From Escarpia spicata (taxonomy: Eukaryota > Annelida > Polychaeta > Sabellida > Siboglinidae): a stretch of DNA of 64,000 bases. Below the pieces are notes generated by a model that saw only the letters and a list, made by a program, of their open reading frames with translations, was not told where the DNA came from and did no database searches. Shown one piece after another: positions 1 to 12,186 of this stretch (its first letter is position 1; each line of letters starts with the position of its first letter). The stretch is from contig OZ023205.1 in the NCBI GenBank assembly GCA_963995525.1, forward strand, positions 57,054,043-57,118,042, given 5' to 3'. The position numbers and the translations under genes were made by a program.

Positions 1-56
1 TACATCTACTACTACTACTACTACCACTACTACTACTACTATTACTACTACTACAT

Positions 57-90
<34 letters not shown>

Positions 91-173
91 CACTACTACT
101 GTTACTACTACTACATATACTACTACTACTACTACTACTACTACTACATCTACTACTACTACTACTACTACAT

Positions 174-204
<31 letters not shown>

Positions 205-263
205 CACTACTACTGTTACTACTACTACATATACTACCACTACTACTATTACTACTACTACAT

Positions 264-303
<40 letters not shown>

Positions 304-389
304 TACTACTACTACTACTACTATTACTACTACTACATCTACTACTACTACTACTACCACTACTACTACTACTATTACTACTACTACAT

Positions 390-435
<46 letters not shown>

Positions 436-462
436 CACTACTACTGTTACTACTACTACATA

Positions 463-531
<69 letters not shown>

Positions 532-543
532 TATTAGTACTAT

Positions 544-582
<39 letters not shown>

Positions 583-713
583 TACTACTACTACTACTAC
601 TATTACTACTACTACATCTACTACTACTACTACTACTAATACTACTACTACTTCTACTACTACTACTTCTACTACTACTACTACTACTACTACTACTATT
701 ACTACTACTACAT

Positions 714-762
<49 letters not shown>

Positions 763-788
763 CACTACTACCGTTACTACTACTACAT

Positions 789-855
<67 letters not shown>

Positions 856-860
856 TACCA
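1..860. repeat. (ACT)n trinucleotide array
   Basis: Nearly uninterrupted ACT/CTA triplets from the first base, with scattered variant triplets (ATT, ATC, ACC, GTT) that recur in blocks such as ACTACATCTACT. This suggests higher-order copying of longer units as well as slippage. The array runs off the left edge of the window and decays between 850 and 950. Confidence 0.97.
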
Positions 861-1566
861 CAATAACTAATAATATTACTACAACAACTACTAGTACTGA
901 AACTACTAGTACAACTACTACTACTAATACAAATTATAATACCATAACAATAACAACGGCAAGATGGCGCCCGCCACCTTGACAATCAAAATGACGACGA
1001 CTTGACAACCACATGCTGCACTGTCCCAATTGGGAGTTCACTGACGTACACGCCTCTGTGTTGGTTGTTTTGTCGTGTCAGTTGCATTCTTTCACGCTTC
1101 GCTGAGTAGTGACATAAGATATCGCGACGAACGGGTGAACAATCTGGCAAAACATCGGAAACAAATAAGTTGACCGGATGGTGGATGATGGATGCGTCAT
1201 AAAAAGAGATATCACGGGAAGTCAATACGATGAGTTTGTTTTCGAAGGGACGCGAAGATCACTGATAGACGTTGTCGAAGCCAAACTAACGTCATCGGCT
1301 CCCACGTTGACTGTTCGGACTTAGACCAAGGAAAAGAGGACATTGGTGCGACACCGTCCTGACGCAGCTGCATACATTAGCGCGACGCCGATTACATTAT
1401 TCTGCTAATTACAGTTGCGTCGTCTGGAGCGGCGAGTTGGCCGCAGTTGTCGGGGTATTGGCGACCAGTGGATGGTGTGGATACCGCGGTTGCAGTGGTT
1501 GCGTCAGAAAGGCTGTCTTGAAAAGGCGGACAGGGAGGGAGCTGTTGTTAGTACTAGGATCTCAAC
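861..1566 (+). other. Upstream region / probable 5' UTR of the class B receptor gene
   Basis: Unique sequence with many CpGs lies between the ACT array and the exon 1 start codon. An AAGATGGCGCC motif at about 960, resembling a YY1-type initiator site, could mark transcription start; this is inference only. An AG preceded by ATTCTGCTAATTAC near 1411 could be a splice acceptor for a 5' UTR exon. There is no TATA box I would defend. An in-frame TAG at 1555-1557 closes the reading frame just ahead of the ATG. Confidence 0.4.
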
Positions 1567-1695
1567 ATGTTCGTCCGTATCGCGCTCGTGTTACTGCTGC
1601 TGCATGCCCGCCGCGCGAGACTCCAGCGTCTGGCTGATCAGTTCGACCATGTGGCGGAGATGTCGGAAATACCTAACTACGTCCACGCTATCCAG
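1567..1695 (+). CDS. Class B (secretin-family) GPCR, exon 1: signal peptide and N-terminus
   Basis: This exon encodes 43 residues. It starts MFVRIALVLLLLHARRA, a short basic n-region and a leucine-rich hydrophobic core typical of the cleavable signal peptide of class B receptors, followed by a polar, helix-prone stretch (residues 18-43). The ATG is the first in frame: TAG stands four codons upstream, and A is at position -3. The exon ends CAG followed by donor GTTAGT, in phase 0, which matches exon 2 at 50981. A TG array begins about 40 bases into the intron. On its own the exon would be weak; the assignment rests on its joining in phase to two exons with an unmistakable hormone-receptor domain. 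Reading through the donor would run into the TG array. Confidence 0.72.
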
Positions 1696-1733
1696 GTTAG
1701 TGGATGGGACGAGCAGTTTGGTAGCCATAGCAG

Positions 1734-1802
1734 GTGTGTGTGTTTGTGTGTGAGTGTGTGTGAGTGCGCACGCATGAGTGTGTGTGTGTGGTGTCTGTCT
1801 AT

Positions 1803-1833
<31 letters not shown>

Positions 1834-1926
1834 CGTGCGTGCGTGCATGCGTGTGTGTGGTGTAAGCATGTGTGTACGCGCGCGCGTGTGTAACTGAGTA
1901 AATGTGTTTGTGTGTGTATGTGTATG

Positions 1927-1959
<33 letters not shown>

Positions 1960-2240
1960 GTGCGCGTCTGTGTGTGTGAGTGCGTGTGTGTGTGTTTGTG
2001 CACGGGCGCGCGTTTGTGCGCACGCGTGTGCGTGTGTGTGTCTGCGTATGTATGTATGTACGCATGTATGTATGTATGTATGTATGTACGTGCATGTGTG
2101 TGCATTAGTATGTGTTTTGTACGTACATATGTGTGCGTGTTTGCGTGCACGTGTGTGCGCTTGAGCGTGCGTCTGCGTGCATGTGTGCGTGTGTGTGAGT
2201 GCCTATTCGTGTGCGTGCATGTGTGTAGGGGGGTGTGTGC
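1734..2240 (+). repeat. Imperfect (TG)n array in intron 1
   Basis: About 500 bases of TG with TA, CG and TATG interruptions, starting roughly 40 bases after the exon 1 donor. It contains GTAT/TATG and GCGTGC sub-blocks. Alternating purine-pyrimidine DNA of this length can adopt Z-form. Open frames through it are artefacts of the repeat. Confidence 0.95.
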
Positions 2241-2503
2241 CCACACTTGCCAACGCCGACTGTAAACAGCACTCGGTAATCGACACAAATATTGTGAGTG
2301 GGTAGCTACTGTATCGAGCTCCTTGAAGGACGTGGTCGCAGTGTAAAACATGGCTTCTACCCCGTCGATAACTGCGCAGTCTGTCGACACAGAGTTCGGT
2401 TCAGTAAGGAACATTCGTTATCACACTTTGTCTTCTCTAGTACATATCGTCACTGCTGCGATTAACCGTTTGGTATCACACATATCTATAATGTGTTTTA
2501 TAT
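2241..2503. other. Intron 1, short unique stretch
   Basis: Unique sequence between two microsatellites. No gene or element recognised. Confidence 0.5.
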
Positions 2504-2595
2504 GCACACGCACGCACGCATGCACGCAGAAACGCGCACACACGCACACACGCACACGCACACACGGGCACACACTCACACTCACATACTACACT

Positions 2596-2634
<39 letters not shown>

Positions 2635-2777
2635 ACTCACCCTCACCCTCACACTCACATTCACACTCACACTCACCCTCTCACCCTCACACTCACACTC
2701 ACCCTCACCCTCACCCTCACACTCACACTCACCCTCACACTCACACTCACACTCACATTCACACTCACACTCACATA
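2504..2777. repeat. CA-rich then (CCCTCA)n / (ACACTC)n hexamer array
   Basis: CACACG-type repeats pass into tandem CCCTCA hexamers (TGAGGG on the other strand) intermixed with ACTCAC units. The hexamer differs by one base from the animal telomere unit CCCTAA. Confidence 0.92.
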
Positions 2778-3721
2778 GGGACGCACGCAAACATACTCTG
2801 ATTTCGATTCTGCTGAATCTGTAGGCCTACTCTCTCCGTCGCAGTTGGTTACACAGGGTTAACGTCGTTTTGCAGTAAACAGTGTAGCTATGGATGTGTT
2901 CACTTTATAATAGTCAGTCAGTTCTGGTTTGAATGCATTACTGCAGCAGTAAGCTGCTATATTAACCTGCACTTCACAGCACACAACTATCTAACAGTTG
3001 TTGTCGTTGTAGCGACTGCATTACATTCGTTTCCGCGTCACTAATGGTTCGCTATCGAGCAGTGAAGTAGTGAAATGTTTATTTCTAGCATCGACCCTCT
3101 GAAAGTGGTTTCCGGTTTAAACTGTACCCGAATTAGAGTTGGTTTACGGCCAGGCCTGAACAGAAGTAATCTGATTAACGGGAAAAGGTAGGCCTATACA
3201 CCATCCTCGCAAGCCATGGGTTGTGGTTGACTACCCCAGGCAAATATCCTACGGTAACTGAATTAGTTGTTCAGTTGCGACTCTACCACCCATGGGAACA
3301 GTACACACAAGCTTGCCCGCGCCTCATGTCAAAGACAAAGGGCAACTCGAGTAATCAAGGAATCATTGTCACTAGCGGCTCAGCGGTAATATGTGTTCCA
3401 ATCATTTCTTCTACTACCGAAACCCAAACAGTCAAATCTTGAAATGCATCTATACTTATTATTGGCACAGTTTAACTTAGCAAGGCGATGTGCCAATAGG
3501 TATTGGGACTGGTGTAATTACCTGCATCCTCCGGCGCGCCAAATGTCTGCGTTACTTATATGTATATAGTTATGTAGGCAATATGTCGTGTGTCAATGAA
3601 TTGCCTGTCATCGAGCGTGTTCTTGGTATTGAACGCTCGGAGGGTTATTGCATGCACACACTATCTTCTTCTTCCGCCATTATAGGCTGCGCACATTGGG
3701 AGTGTATTTACACCTATTTTT
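2778..3721. other. Intron 1, unique sequence, nothing recognised
   Basis: About 940 bases of mixed composition. Open frames here (for example 3221-3442 and 3490-3723) resemble no family I know and have no supporting splice context. Confidence 0.5.
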
Positions 3722-3935
3722 AGAGCCCACGGTATGTTGCACAATTACCCCTGTGTGGGATTTTTTACTTTCCATTGGCTAGGCACCGCGTAGATGTGTC
3801 ATACGGGGTTTAATGTCCCTTCTGGAAAAAAACATTGGTAAACCGGGATAAAGAAATTGCCCTAGCGTCGAAACGGCTTAAGTTGGCGGAGTGGAACCCG
3901 GGTCCGCTTGATGTTTCTAAGAGACGTTGTACCGC
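3722..3935 (-). repeat. tRNA-headed SINE copy, decayed
   Basis: It shares the block TAGAGnCCACnnnATGTTGCACA, then TTACCCC, and a B-box-like TGGAACCCGGGTCC region with the copy at 7690-7895. In both, the RNA polymerase III head is on the minus strand at the high-coordinate end. A run of 16 C follows at 3938-3953. Confidence 0.5.
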
Positions 3936-4013
3936 CACCCCCCCCCCCCCCCCACTGACAACCTGTCTGATTATAGGATTTGTGCCGAAACAAAGCCAGG
4001 TGTTGCATAACCA

Positions 4014-4625
<612 letters not shown>

Positions 4626-4629
4626 GCAC

Positions 4630-4745
4630 AGTGAACGAACTTGTGCAAGGTTCGACACCGCAGCACAGAATTCGAATCCGGGTTCTCTCGATTAAGAGTC
4701 CGATGCTCTAGCCCATTGCGCTCCACAAGCAACAGCACTAAACTA
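4630..4745 (-). repeat. tRNA-Lys-like SINE head
   Basis: Read on the minus strand this gives AGAGCATCGGACTCTTAATC, the anticodon-arm pattern of tRNA-Lys(CTT), followed by GGATTCGAATTC, a B-box. An A-box-like TGGGCTAGAGC precedes it. The acceptor stem is not intact, so this is a tRNA-derived repeat and not a functional tRNA. Confidence 0.55.
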
Positions 4746-5090
4746 GCGAACAATGTTTCGGGCTTATTAAACACCATTCGGCGGGCAGTATACCTTCAAC
4801 ATACGTATTTATCCCGTAGTAAGAATATTATACAGTGAGGAAGAGACGAGGTGTGTTTAGCATGTTTTGCATTTATCGAGAATACAGTGGCACTCTTGGG
4901 ACTAGGCAAAAATAGCGTGAATGGCGAGGTGGTCGTATTAACGAAACTAATTCTATATACTTTATAGCATAATGAAACAACTTTAGACTGTCCCAGGGTG
5001 ACTTTAATTGCGAGGTGGCTGCGTTACCGAGGTGACCGTAACGCGATGTTCGAGTGTACTGTTGTTAAAGTAATCAGAATAATGCGCGCG
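4746..5090. other. Intron 1, nothing recognised
   Basis: AT-leaning unique sequence without a recognisable element. Confidence 0.5.
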
Positions 5091-5149
5091 CACGCGCGTG
5101 TATGTATGTGTGTGTGTGTGTGTGTGTGTGTGAGTGTGTGTGTGTGTGT

Positions 5150-5219
<70 letters not shown>

Positions 5220-5297
5220 TTGTGGGTGGGTGTGTGTGTGTGGGTGTGTGTGTGTGAGTGTGTGTGTGTGTGTGTGTGGGTGTGTGTGGGTGTTTGT

Positions 5298-5335
<38 letters not shown>

Positions 5336-5569
5336 CTGTGTGTGTGTGACTGTGTGTGTGTGTGAGTGTGTGTGTGTGTGTGGGTGTGTGGGTGTGAGTG
5401 TGTGAGTGTGTGAGTGTTTGAGTGTGTGAGTGTGTGAGTGTGTGAGTGTGTGTGTGTGTGGTTGGGTGTGTGTGGGTGTGTGGGTGTGTGGGTGTGTGGG
5501 TGTGTGGGTGTGTGGGTGTGTGGGTGTGTGGGTGTGTGGGTGTGTGGGTGTGTGTGAGTGTGTGCGTGA
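5091..5569 (+). repeat. (TG)n array with GGGTGTGT and GAGTGTGT higher-order units
   Basis: Long TG array. Its 3' half is organised into 8-base units TGGGTGTG and TGAGTGTG repeated in register. Confidence 0.97.
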
Positions 5570-6404
<835 letters not shown>

Positions 6405-6780
6405 ACTAGAAGACATGCCCCCTGAGACCGGGGTCTCCCTCAATGTTGTTCTCTCATTGCCATGTTCTGGCGTTCTCTTCTACGAGGGCCCGAGGGTGAT
6501 TTCAATACTAGTGGTGACTGTTTCAGACCATTTTACATATAGCAATAGCTCTAACACCACAGCAATTACACTGTGATGACGTCATGCCCATTGCGATAGT
6601 ATCGCGAGAGCGTTATGGAAAAGGCCGTCCCAAAAAGATTAAGACACTACATCGTGCCATTGTCTATCAAACAGCTTAACTCGTGATGTCTGCTGCTAGT
6701 GGCACTCGTCAATCTCTTCTCGACGTCTGCTCAAAAATCATAATCAAAATATCAATAATATACACTGGTATTCTGCCATG
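6405..6780. other. Intron 1, nothing recognised
   Basis: Unique sequence; no element or exon recognised. Confidence 0.5.
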
Positions 6781-6962
6781 TGTTTGCTGCGTTTAGCCAT
6801 GTCTTAACGTATATAGCGTTTATTTATTTATTTATTTTATCTGCTGTTTTATTTCATGTTTTTGTATAATGCAGTCATGTCTGTTCTACCCAAGACATAT
6901 TTCTCAGCGGAGACAATGAAGAATATATTATCTTATCTTATCTTATCTTATCTTATCATATC
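6781..6962 (+). mobile_element. 3' end of a CR1/Jockey-type LINE with (TTATC)n tail
   Basis: A T-rich 3' UTR (TTTATTTATTTA) is followed by CCCAAGACATATTTCTC, GGAGACAATGAAG and a terminal run of TTATC pentamers. Short-repeat tails and this wording are typical of CR1-like non-LTR elements in invertebrates. Only the UTR remains. Confidence 0.55.
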
Positions 6963-7689
6963 AGAAGAAAAGCAGTCCCAAACCACCACGTTAGGGTAGC
7001 AGCGATTTATTCCACAAATTTAGAATCCTAAAATGACGCGGTCGGTGATCGATGGTGCTAAGTCGGTATATAAGCAAAATTATTAAAAAATAAAAGAACA
7101 TGCTAACGAACATTGTTTTTGTTCGTTACATCTGATCCGATCTGTTTGCCAACATTCATTACTATTGATAATTCAATGCACTATCGGCGACAACTATCAA
7201 TAGTTACATTTACTATCTATAGTGCATTGTATACCAGTGCATCGACTATCGCGATGCATTGACAGCTCGATGAAGTGTTACACCACTATTTAATATAGCA
7301 ACATTATAGTCTGAGACCACGTATCAAACGGATGGATGGCGCAGAGCATAGCGATGCGATTATGAAACATAATGCCCTGCTTTTAATAATAATAACTCTT
7401 ATTGATATTAATCATCAACAATAACATTAATATCGACAAACGATATCGAGCACGCGTTAGGATAAAAAAGATTTATTTTCGTTCATTTGTGGTGATGGCA
7501 GCCGTGGCTTTGCACAGGCTTTACTCATGGTTTCGAGAATTAATGTCTAATTAAAGGCTTCGCGTACGTTGTAAACATGATTCTTCTTCTGTTTTATGTT
7601 CTTCTTCTTATGATCAGCCCATCTATCTGTATTAGCCACACGTATGTGGCGAGAATATTGTCGAGTTCAGTTTTCAGAGTTTTCCTTCT
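6963..7689. other. Intron 1, AT-rich unique sequence
   Basis: AT-rich; it contains short, loosely palindromic ACTATCAATAG-type words around 7160-7260. Nothing annotated. Confidence 0.45.
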
Positions 7690-7895
7690 CTGGAATTAGA
7701 GTCCACAAGATGTTACACATTTACCCCCTGGGTAGGATCATTTACGTCCCTTACACAGACACCAGGTAGAAGGGACCAACGACTTATAATGTGGATTCCG
7801 AAAGACATATGCAACGTTGGGTGAACTAAGTTGCACGGTAGTGGGATTCGAACCCTGGCCCCTCGATCGACTGTCCCGACGCTCAACACAAATAT
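7690..7895 (-). repeat. tRNA-headed SINE copy
   Basis: The minus strand begins near 7893 with GAGCGTCGGGACAGTCGATC, an anticodon-arm-like segment, then CCAGGGTTCGAATCCC, a near-perfect B-box. The body ends in GGGGTAAATGTGTAACATC and GTGGACTCTA. The body is shared with the copy at 3722-3935. Confidence 0.6.
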
Positions 7896-7949
7896 TTAAA
7901 CACCACATCACCATTTTAAGTGTACTATATATTTTTATCTGTTTCTTGT

Positions 7950-8085
7950 ATTTTATATTTTTTTGTAGATATGTTAATACGTGTTGTGTGATTGATGTAA
8001 ATGATGCATGAATTGCTCGGCCATCGAAAATAGTGTAAACTAAGCATGTTATCGAGTGAAAATAAAATTATCAACCAATCAATCA
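7950..8085 (+). mobile_element. Possible LINE 3' tail with (ATCA)n end
   Basis: The stretch ends in AATAAAATTATCAACCAATCAATCAAT, with a polyadenylation-like AATAAA just before an ATCA repeat, as in many non-LTR element tails. No coding part is attached. Confidence 0.35.
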
Positions 8086-8827
8086 ATACTGCTTGGCCAT
8101 CGCTCCCCACCATTTCGATAACGCCAAAGTGAAAATATAATTTTAAACGGTCACGGTCATGGCAAACGTTAAAAAGGTAATTTGACGGTGCGTGGCGCTA
8201 CTATCGCATCTGTTGCACGATTTGTTCACGCCATTTGGCTTTCTTTTTATGTACGTTCTTTGGCATAAGGTAACTGCGTTCATTCGTATGTATGTGCCTG
8301 TCGGTGCAATTCGCATTTACGTGCATTGTCTGGTGGATACACAACAGAAGCCTGTGAACTAGTGATGTGGTGTGGCTACATGTTGATAAGCTGTCAGCAA
8401 TCTGTAAATCGATATCCGTTTCGTCGTGTCACAGAGCCAATGTTAATTAAACTGAACGACTAATGATATCTGACAGATCATAAGTTACGTTACTAGCTAT
8501 GCAAAAGATTATTATGTCAGGACTGCCGAACAGTTGCTTCCTTTGTGTAGCAAAATAAGTACCAAAGGTGTGTCTCGGTTGTACGAATAGCTGTCAGCAT
8601 ATTCCACAACGAAATTACGCGGGCTTTATATTACTTTTCCGGTATGCGTATATTCTCACAGCATTTCACAAGAAAGCGAATGGCAAATTACTTACAGCAT
8701 AATGTGTCTTCTCAGAACAAATAACACTGACAATTGTTAGTTTTTTCTCTGAATAGTTCAAAAGGAAAACTACTCACACGACCGTTCAAGTAATTGAGTA
8801 CATCATGGGGATACCCTACGATAATTG
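8086..8827. other. Intron 1, unique sequence
   Basis: No element, exon or RNA gene recognised. Confidence 0.5.
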
Positions 8828-8835
8828 TTTTGGAC

Positions 8836-9236
8836 CATCCTCGCGCGCCAGGGGTCGCTGCTGCTGATTACGTCAGTGCCAGCCAGCAGTACCCCTGGAT
8901 GATCGCTTTGCGAAACTCTGAATTTAAGCTCAGCCTATGAAATCGCTCACTAGATCAGTGGTTGGCGGCAGGTCAAGTGGTCATAATAAAACTAAAAACT
9001 AATTTTAACCAACTGTGGCTCGTGTTACATGCAATGTTTAGGATGTTGAAGCAGTTATCGTTCGCCCATTAGCAGCTGCTCGTGCTAATGGGCGAACGAT
9101 ATATTGGGATATATTGTTCTCACAGTCGCAACTGACGAAGTCAATTACTAGTTTGACTCGGCTAACTTCCGCACTTCGCGTAGGAGATCAGCCAGGGCTA
9201 GTTTTGCATGGCAAACAGCCCTGGCTTGCGATGATG
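8836..9236. mobile_element. 401-bp MITE, complete, with 8-bp target duplication
   Basis: It is flanked by the direct repeat TTTTGGAC at 8828-8835 and 9237-9244. Termini are imperfect inverted repeats: CATCCTCGCGCGCCAGGG at the left and, on the other strand, CATCATCGCAAGCCAGGG at the right. Each end also carries its own palindrome (CCAGGGGT...ACCCCTGG, and AGCCAGGGCT...AGCCCTGGCT), and a central hairpin pairs TTCGCCCATTAGCA with TGCTAATGGGCGAA. There is no coding capacity. Eight-base duplications suggest mobilisation by a hAT- or P-type transposase, but this is not proven. A second copy lies at 60338-63719. Confidence 0.85.
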
Positions 9237-9244
9237 TTTTGGAC

Positions 9245-9570
9245 CAATAACCCCGGTCGCGGGATCAGTAATTGGATCTCAGTCAAACCAATTAAGTACT
9301 CGCTGCACAATTCCCCCGGGGTGTTTTAGCTAACTGTGCACAGTTTCTTCGACTGCCGAACGAGTGAAAATTGTGACGTCATAAAAGGTGGGCCCATCTT
9401 TTTACTGTTGCGTTCAATCACTGCGCATGCGGGAAAATTGATTATTACACCCCAGCCATAATTTGGTTATAAATTCAACATGGACGATCGTTGGAATGGC
9501 ACGAACGATTGGTAAGCTTGGCAATGCCGTGGTTGTTTATAACATTTCAATTGTGCACTTGAATAACACA
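9245..9570. other. Intron 1, unique sequence
   Basis: Includes CCCCGG-rich words near 9252 and 9312. No element recognised. Confidence 0.45.
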
Positions 9571-9945
9571 GTTTCAAACAGAACGGTTGTTGTAAGGCAG
9601 AACGGTTGGTTTAAGACAGAACGGTTGTTGTAAGACATAATGGATGTTGTAAGACAGAACGGTTGTTGTAAGGCAGAATGGTTGTTGTAAGGCAGAACGG
9701 TTGTGGTAAGGCAGAATGGATGTTGTAAGGCAGAACGGTTGTGGTAAGGCAGAATGGATGTTGTAAGGCAGAACGGTTGTGGTAAGGCAGAATGGATGTT
9801 GTAAGGCAGAACGGTTGTGGTAAGGCAGAATGGATGTTGTAAGGCAGAACGGTTGTGGTAAGGCAGAATGGATGTTGTAAGGCAGAACGGTTGTGGTAAG
9901 GCAGAATGGTTGTTGTAAGGCAGTACGGTTGTGGTAAGGCAGAAT
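9571..9945. repeat. Minisatellite, 19/38-bp units (left part)
   Basis: Tandem units built on AAGGCAGAACGGTTGTGGT alternating with AAGGCAGAATGGATGTTGT, giving a 38-bp higher-order repeat. The array is interrupted by the LINE fragment at 9946-10628 and resumes after it. Long frames through it are repeat artefacts. Confidence 0.95.
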
Positions 9946-10628
9946 GTTTCTCGTACCATTATTACCTGTTCACTGCAACTGCAGAATGCTGCTGTTCGCC
10001 TAATAACTCGGCGTGCGCGATGCGACAGTGCGTTACCACAACTGCGCCAATTCGACTGGCTGCCTGTCCAGCAACGGATTACCTACAACATAGCAGAATT
10101 TACATATAAGGCGTTAAATGCTGAATTCTCGCCACCAGATATGCAGTCACTTGTGTCAGTTTATAAACCAGCCAGACATCTTCGTTCTGCTGAGGGTAAT
10201 AATCTTGTCGTTGCGAGAGCCCGAACCAAAGCTGGTGAATGCGCGTTCGTCCACGCCGCCGCTACAATATGGAATGGTCTACCAACTACTGTTACTCCCA
10301 AAACCTCACTGCAATCCTTCAAGGCAGCCATAAAAATTCACCTTTTCATTACGGCGTACACTGCCTGAAAGACCACAGAAATGTTTTATTCTAAGTTATT
10401 CATATTTTTATCTTTTTCTTTTTAACAGCCGAAAAACATTTTAAGTACTCGCTTTTCCATGATATTTGTTTTCTTTTTAATCTACTGATTTTTACACAGC
10501 ATTACTATCTTAATTTGTTTATTTTTATATTTAAATTTCTAAAATTTTTGCTATTTATATTTTAGTTTTATGTAAAGCGCTATTAACGTTATGGATATGG
10601 CGCTATATAAAATAAAGATTATTATTAT
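9946..10628 (+). mobile_element. L2/CR1-like LINE, 5'-truncated 3' end inserted in the minisatellite
   Basis: The frame 9946-10368 encodes the conserved C-terminal tail of L2/CR1-type polyproteins: QNAAVRLITR, then FDWLPVQQRI, TYKALNA, TIWNGLP and FKAAIKIHLF, in the usual order after the reverse transcriptase. The 3' UTR ends in GCGCTATATAAAATAAAGATTATTATTATTAT, a typical (ATT)n tail. The coding tail is unbroken, so the insertion is fairly young. Neither end contains host gene sequence. Confidence 0.85.
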
Positions 10629-10815
10629 TATGGTTGTTGTAAGGCAGAACGGTTGTTGTAAGACATAATGGTTGTTGTAAGGCAGAACGGTTGTTGTAAG
10701 ACATAATGGTTGTCTTAAAACAGAACGGTTGTTGTAAGACATAATGGTTGTTTTAAAACAGAACGGCTGTTGTAAAACAATATTGTTGTTGTAAGGCAGA
10801 ACGGTTGTTGTAATG
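10629..10815. repeat. Minisatellite, 19-bp units (right part)
   Basis: It resumes immediately after the LINE tail with GGTTGTTGTAAGGCAGAACG and continues with AAGACATAATGGTTGTTGT units that decay by about 10940. Confidence 0.93.
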
Positions 10816-11931
10816 CCGTATGACTATTGTAAGGTTGGTGTAAGACAGTTGTTGTAAAGCACTGCGTTTGGAAAGCTGCATGATGTTACAAAGCAGTATA
10901 CGATCATTGTAAAGGAGTTCGGTTGTTGTATTACTGTAGGTTCAGCTGTGAGGCAGTACAAACCAATTAAACAGTGGGACATTATTCATACTGGTCTTTG
11001 TGTTAACATAGACCGGATCTACAGGCACGTGCAGTGGGTTAAAGTTAATCATGAAGTATACATGGTTTTAATTTTAAGGTAATGCCACTTTCCATGATCA
11101 TACGGACATTTAATATATATATAATTAGGTATTAAACTATTAATTCGTACATTTTCTCACACAAATACAATGTTTATTAATTCGCAAGAACTCAATACCA
11201 GTAGATGATTAAACGCCCTAGATTACTGTTAATTGGCGTTTTGCTAGCCGTTTAAGGCTCACTAGGACGGAAACGGGAATCAATTGTAATATAATATGGC
11301 CGTTGCAATAGGTCATGATCAACTGTGGCAGTATATTAGTGGGTTACCCGGCAATATCATTAATGCACTGCATTCGGGTAAACAATGTTCCCGGCGTTTC
11401 AATTGCGTTTGATATAGAAAGCTGATACCGTATTAATCCTTCGTTACAGTAAGATATTAGATCCCAATTGCAACATTAATTAAGCGCTGAGCAAGCTTAC
11501 AATATCAAGTGCAATCGAAACGCCGTGGACATGTTTACCCCACCCCCCTGCATTGCGTTGCATTAGTAGGCCTAAACCCAGACAGCTTTTGCGGTCCGGT
11601 CAGACGTCAACGCGTGATGCGTAGTTCTGCCTCACGTTCGAATGCAATAAATAGATATTCTGCGTATGCAAAAAGCCGCCTTCGTATATAAATAGAAGGA
11701 ATCCTGAGTTTAAAATACATACTGGCACGTTTGGTTGTTTTAGAAGAGATATGCTTGGCTTGTTGACAACTACAGCGTTGCAGCGATAAGCTGCATACCT
11801 GCTGTTGTGACGGTTACAGGCCAATCCGGACGGAACTTTGCATCTTGATACGGGAGGACATAGACATTTTTGCTTAGGTAGTCGCTATTCAAAATATAAA
11901 CTGTCGATTTTTATTAGCGACAAGTCAATAA
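10816..11931. other. Intron 1, decayed repeat then unique sequence
   Basis: Degenerate units of the preceding minisatellite persist to about 10940. The rest is AT-rich and unrecognised. Confidence 0.5.
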
Positions 11932-12186
11932 TAGTCCATTTGACAGTCACGTGTATTCAATAGCCAACCTAGAAATGTTCTATCCTATGAACTTTTTTGT
12001 TGATTTGTACTCATGTGGGGTCCTAGAACAAATTCAGCTTGGTTGCCCAAACAGCAACTTTGGGCAACTCTGGTCATTTGCATCAATACAAGATGGCGAC
12101 TTAGCGATATCTTGAAAAATTAACTTTAGAACCACTTGTCCTAGAGTTATGTATAATACCTCTTTTAAGGGGTGTTGGGGTGCGTA
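11932..12186 (+). repeat. Left TIR of the 2.6-kb transposon
   Basis: 255 bases, inverted relative to 14284-14521. It contains an AAGATGGCGA motif near 12090. The end of the element's reading frame extends into its inner edge. Confidence 0.88.

Noticed and set aside
1..860. CRISPR-like or other structured array
   Set aside because: Pure trinucleotide slippage with no spacer-repeat organisation, and the DNA is eukaryotic.
4630..4745. Functional tRNA-Lys gene
   Set aside because: Acceptor and D stems do not pair; only the anticodon-arm and B-box patterns persist, as in a SINE head.
9537..9959. 140-residue frame with repeated ALQHPFCLTTTVLPYN
   Set aside because: Translation of the 19/38-bp minisatellite; no stop occurs because 38-unit phasing happens to be open.
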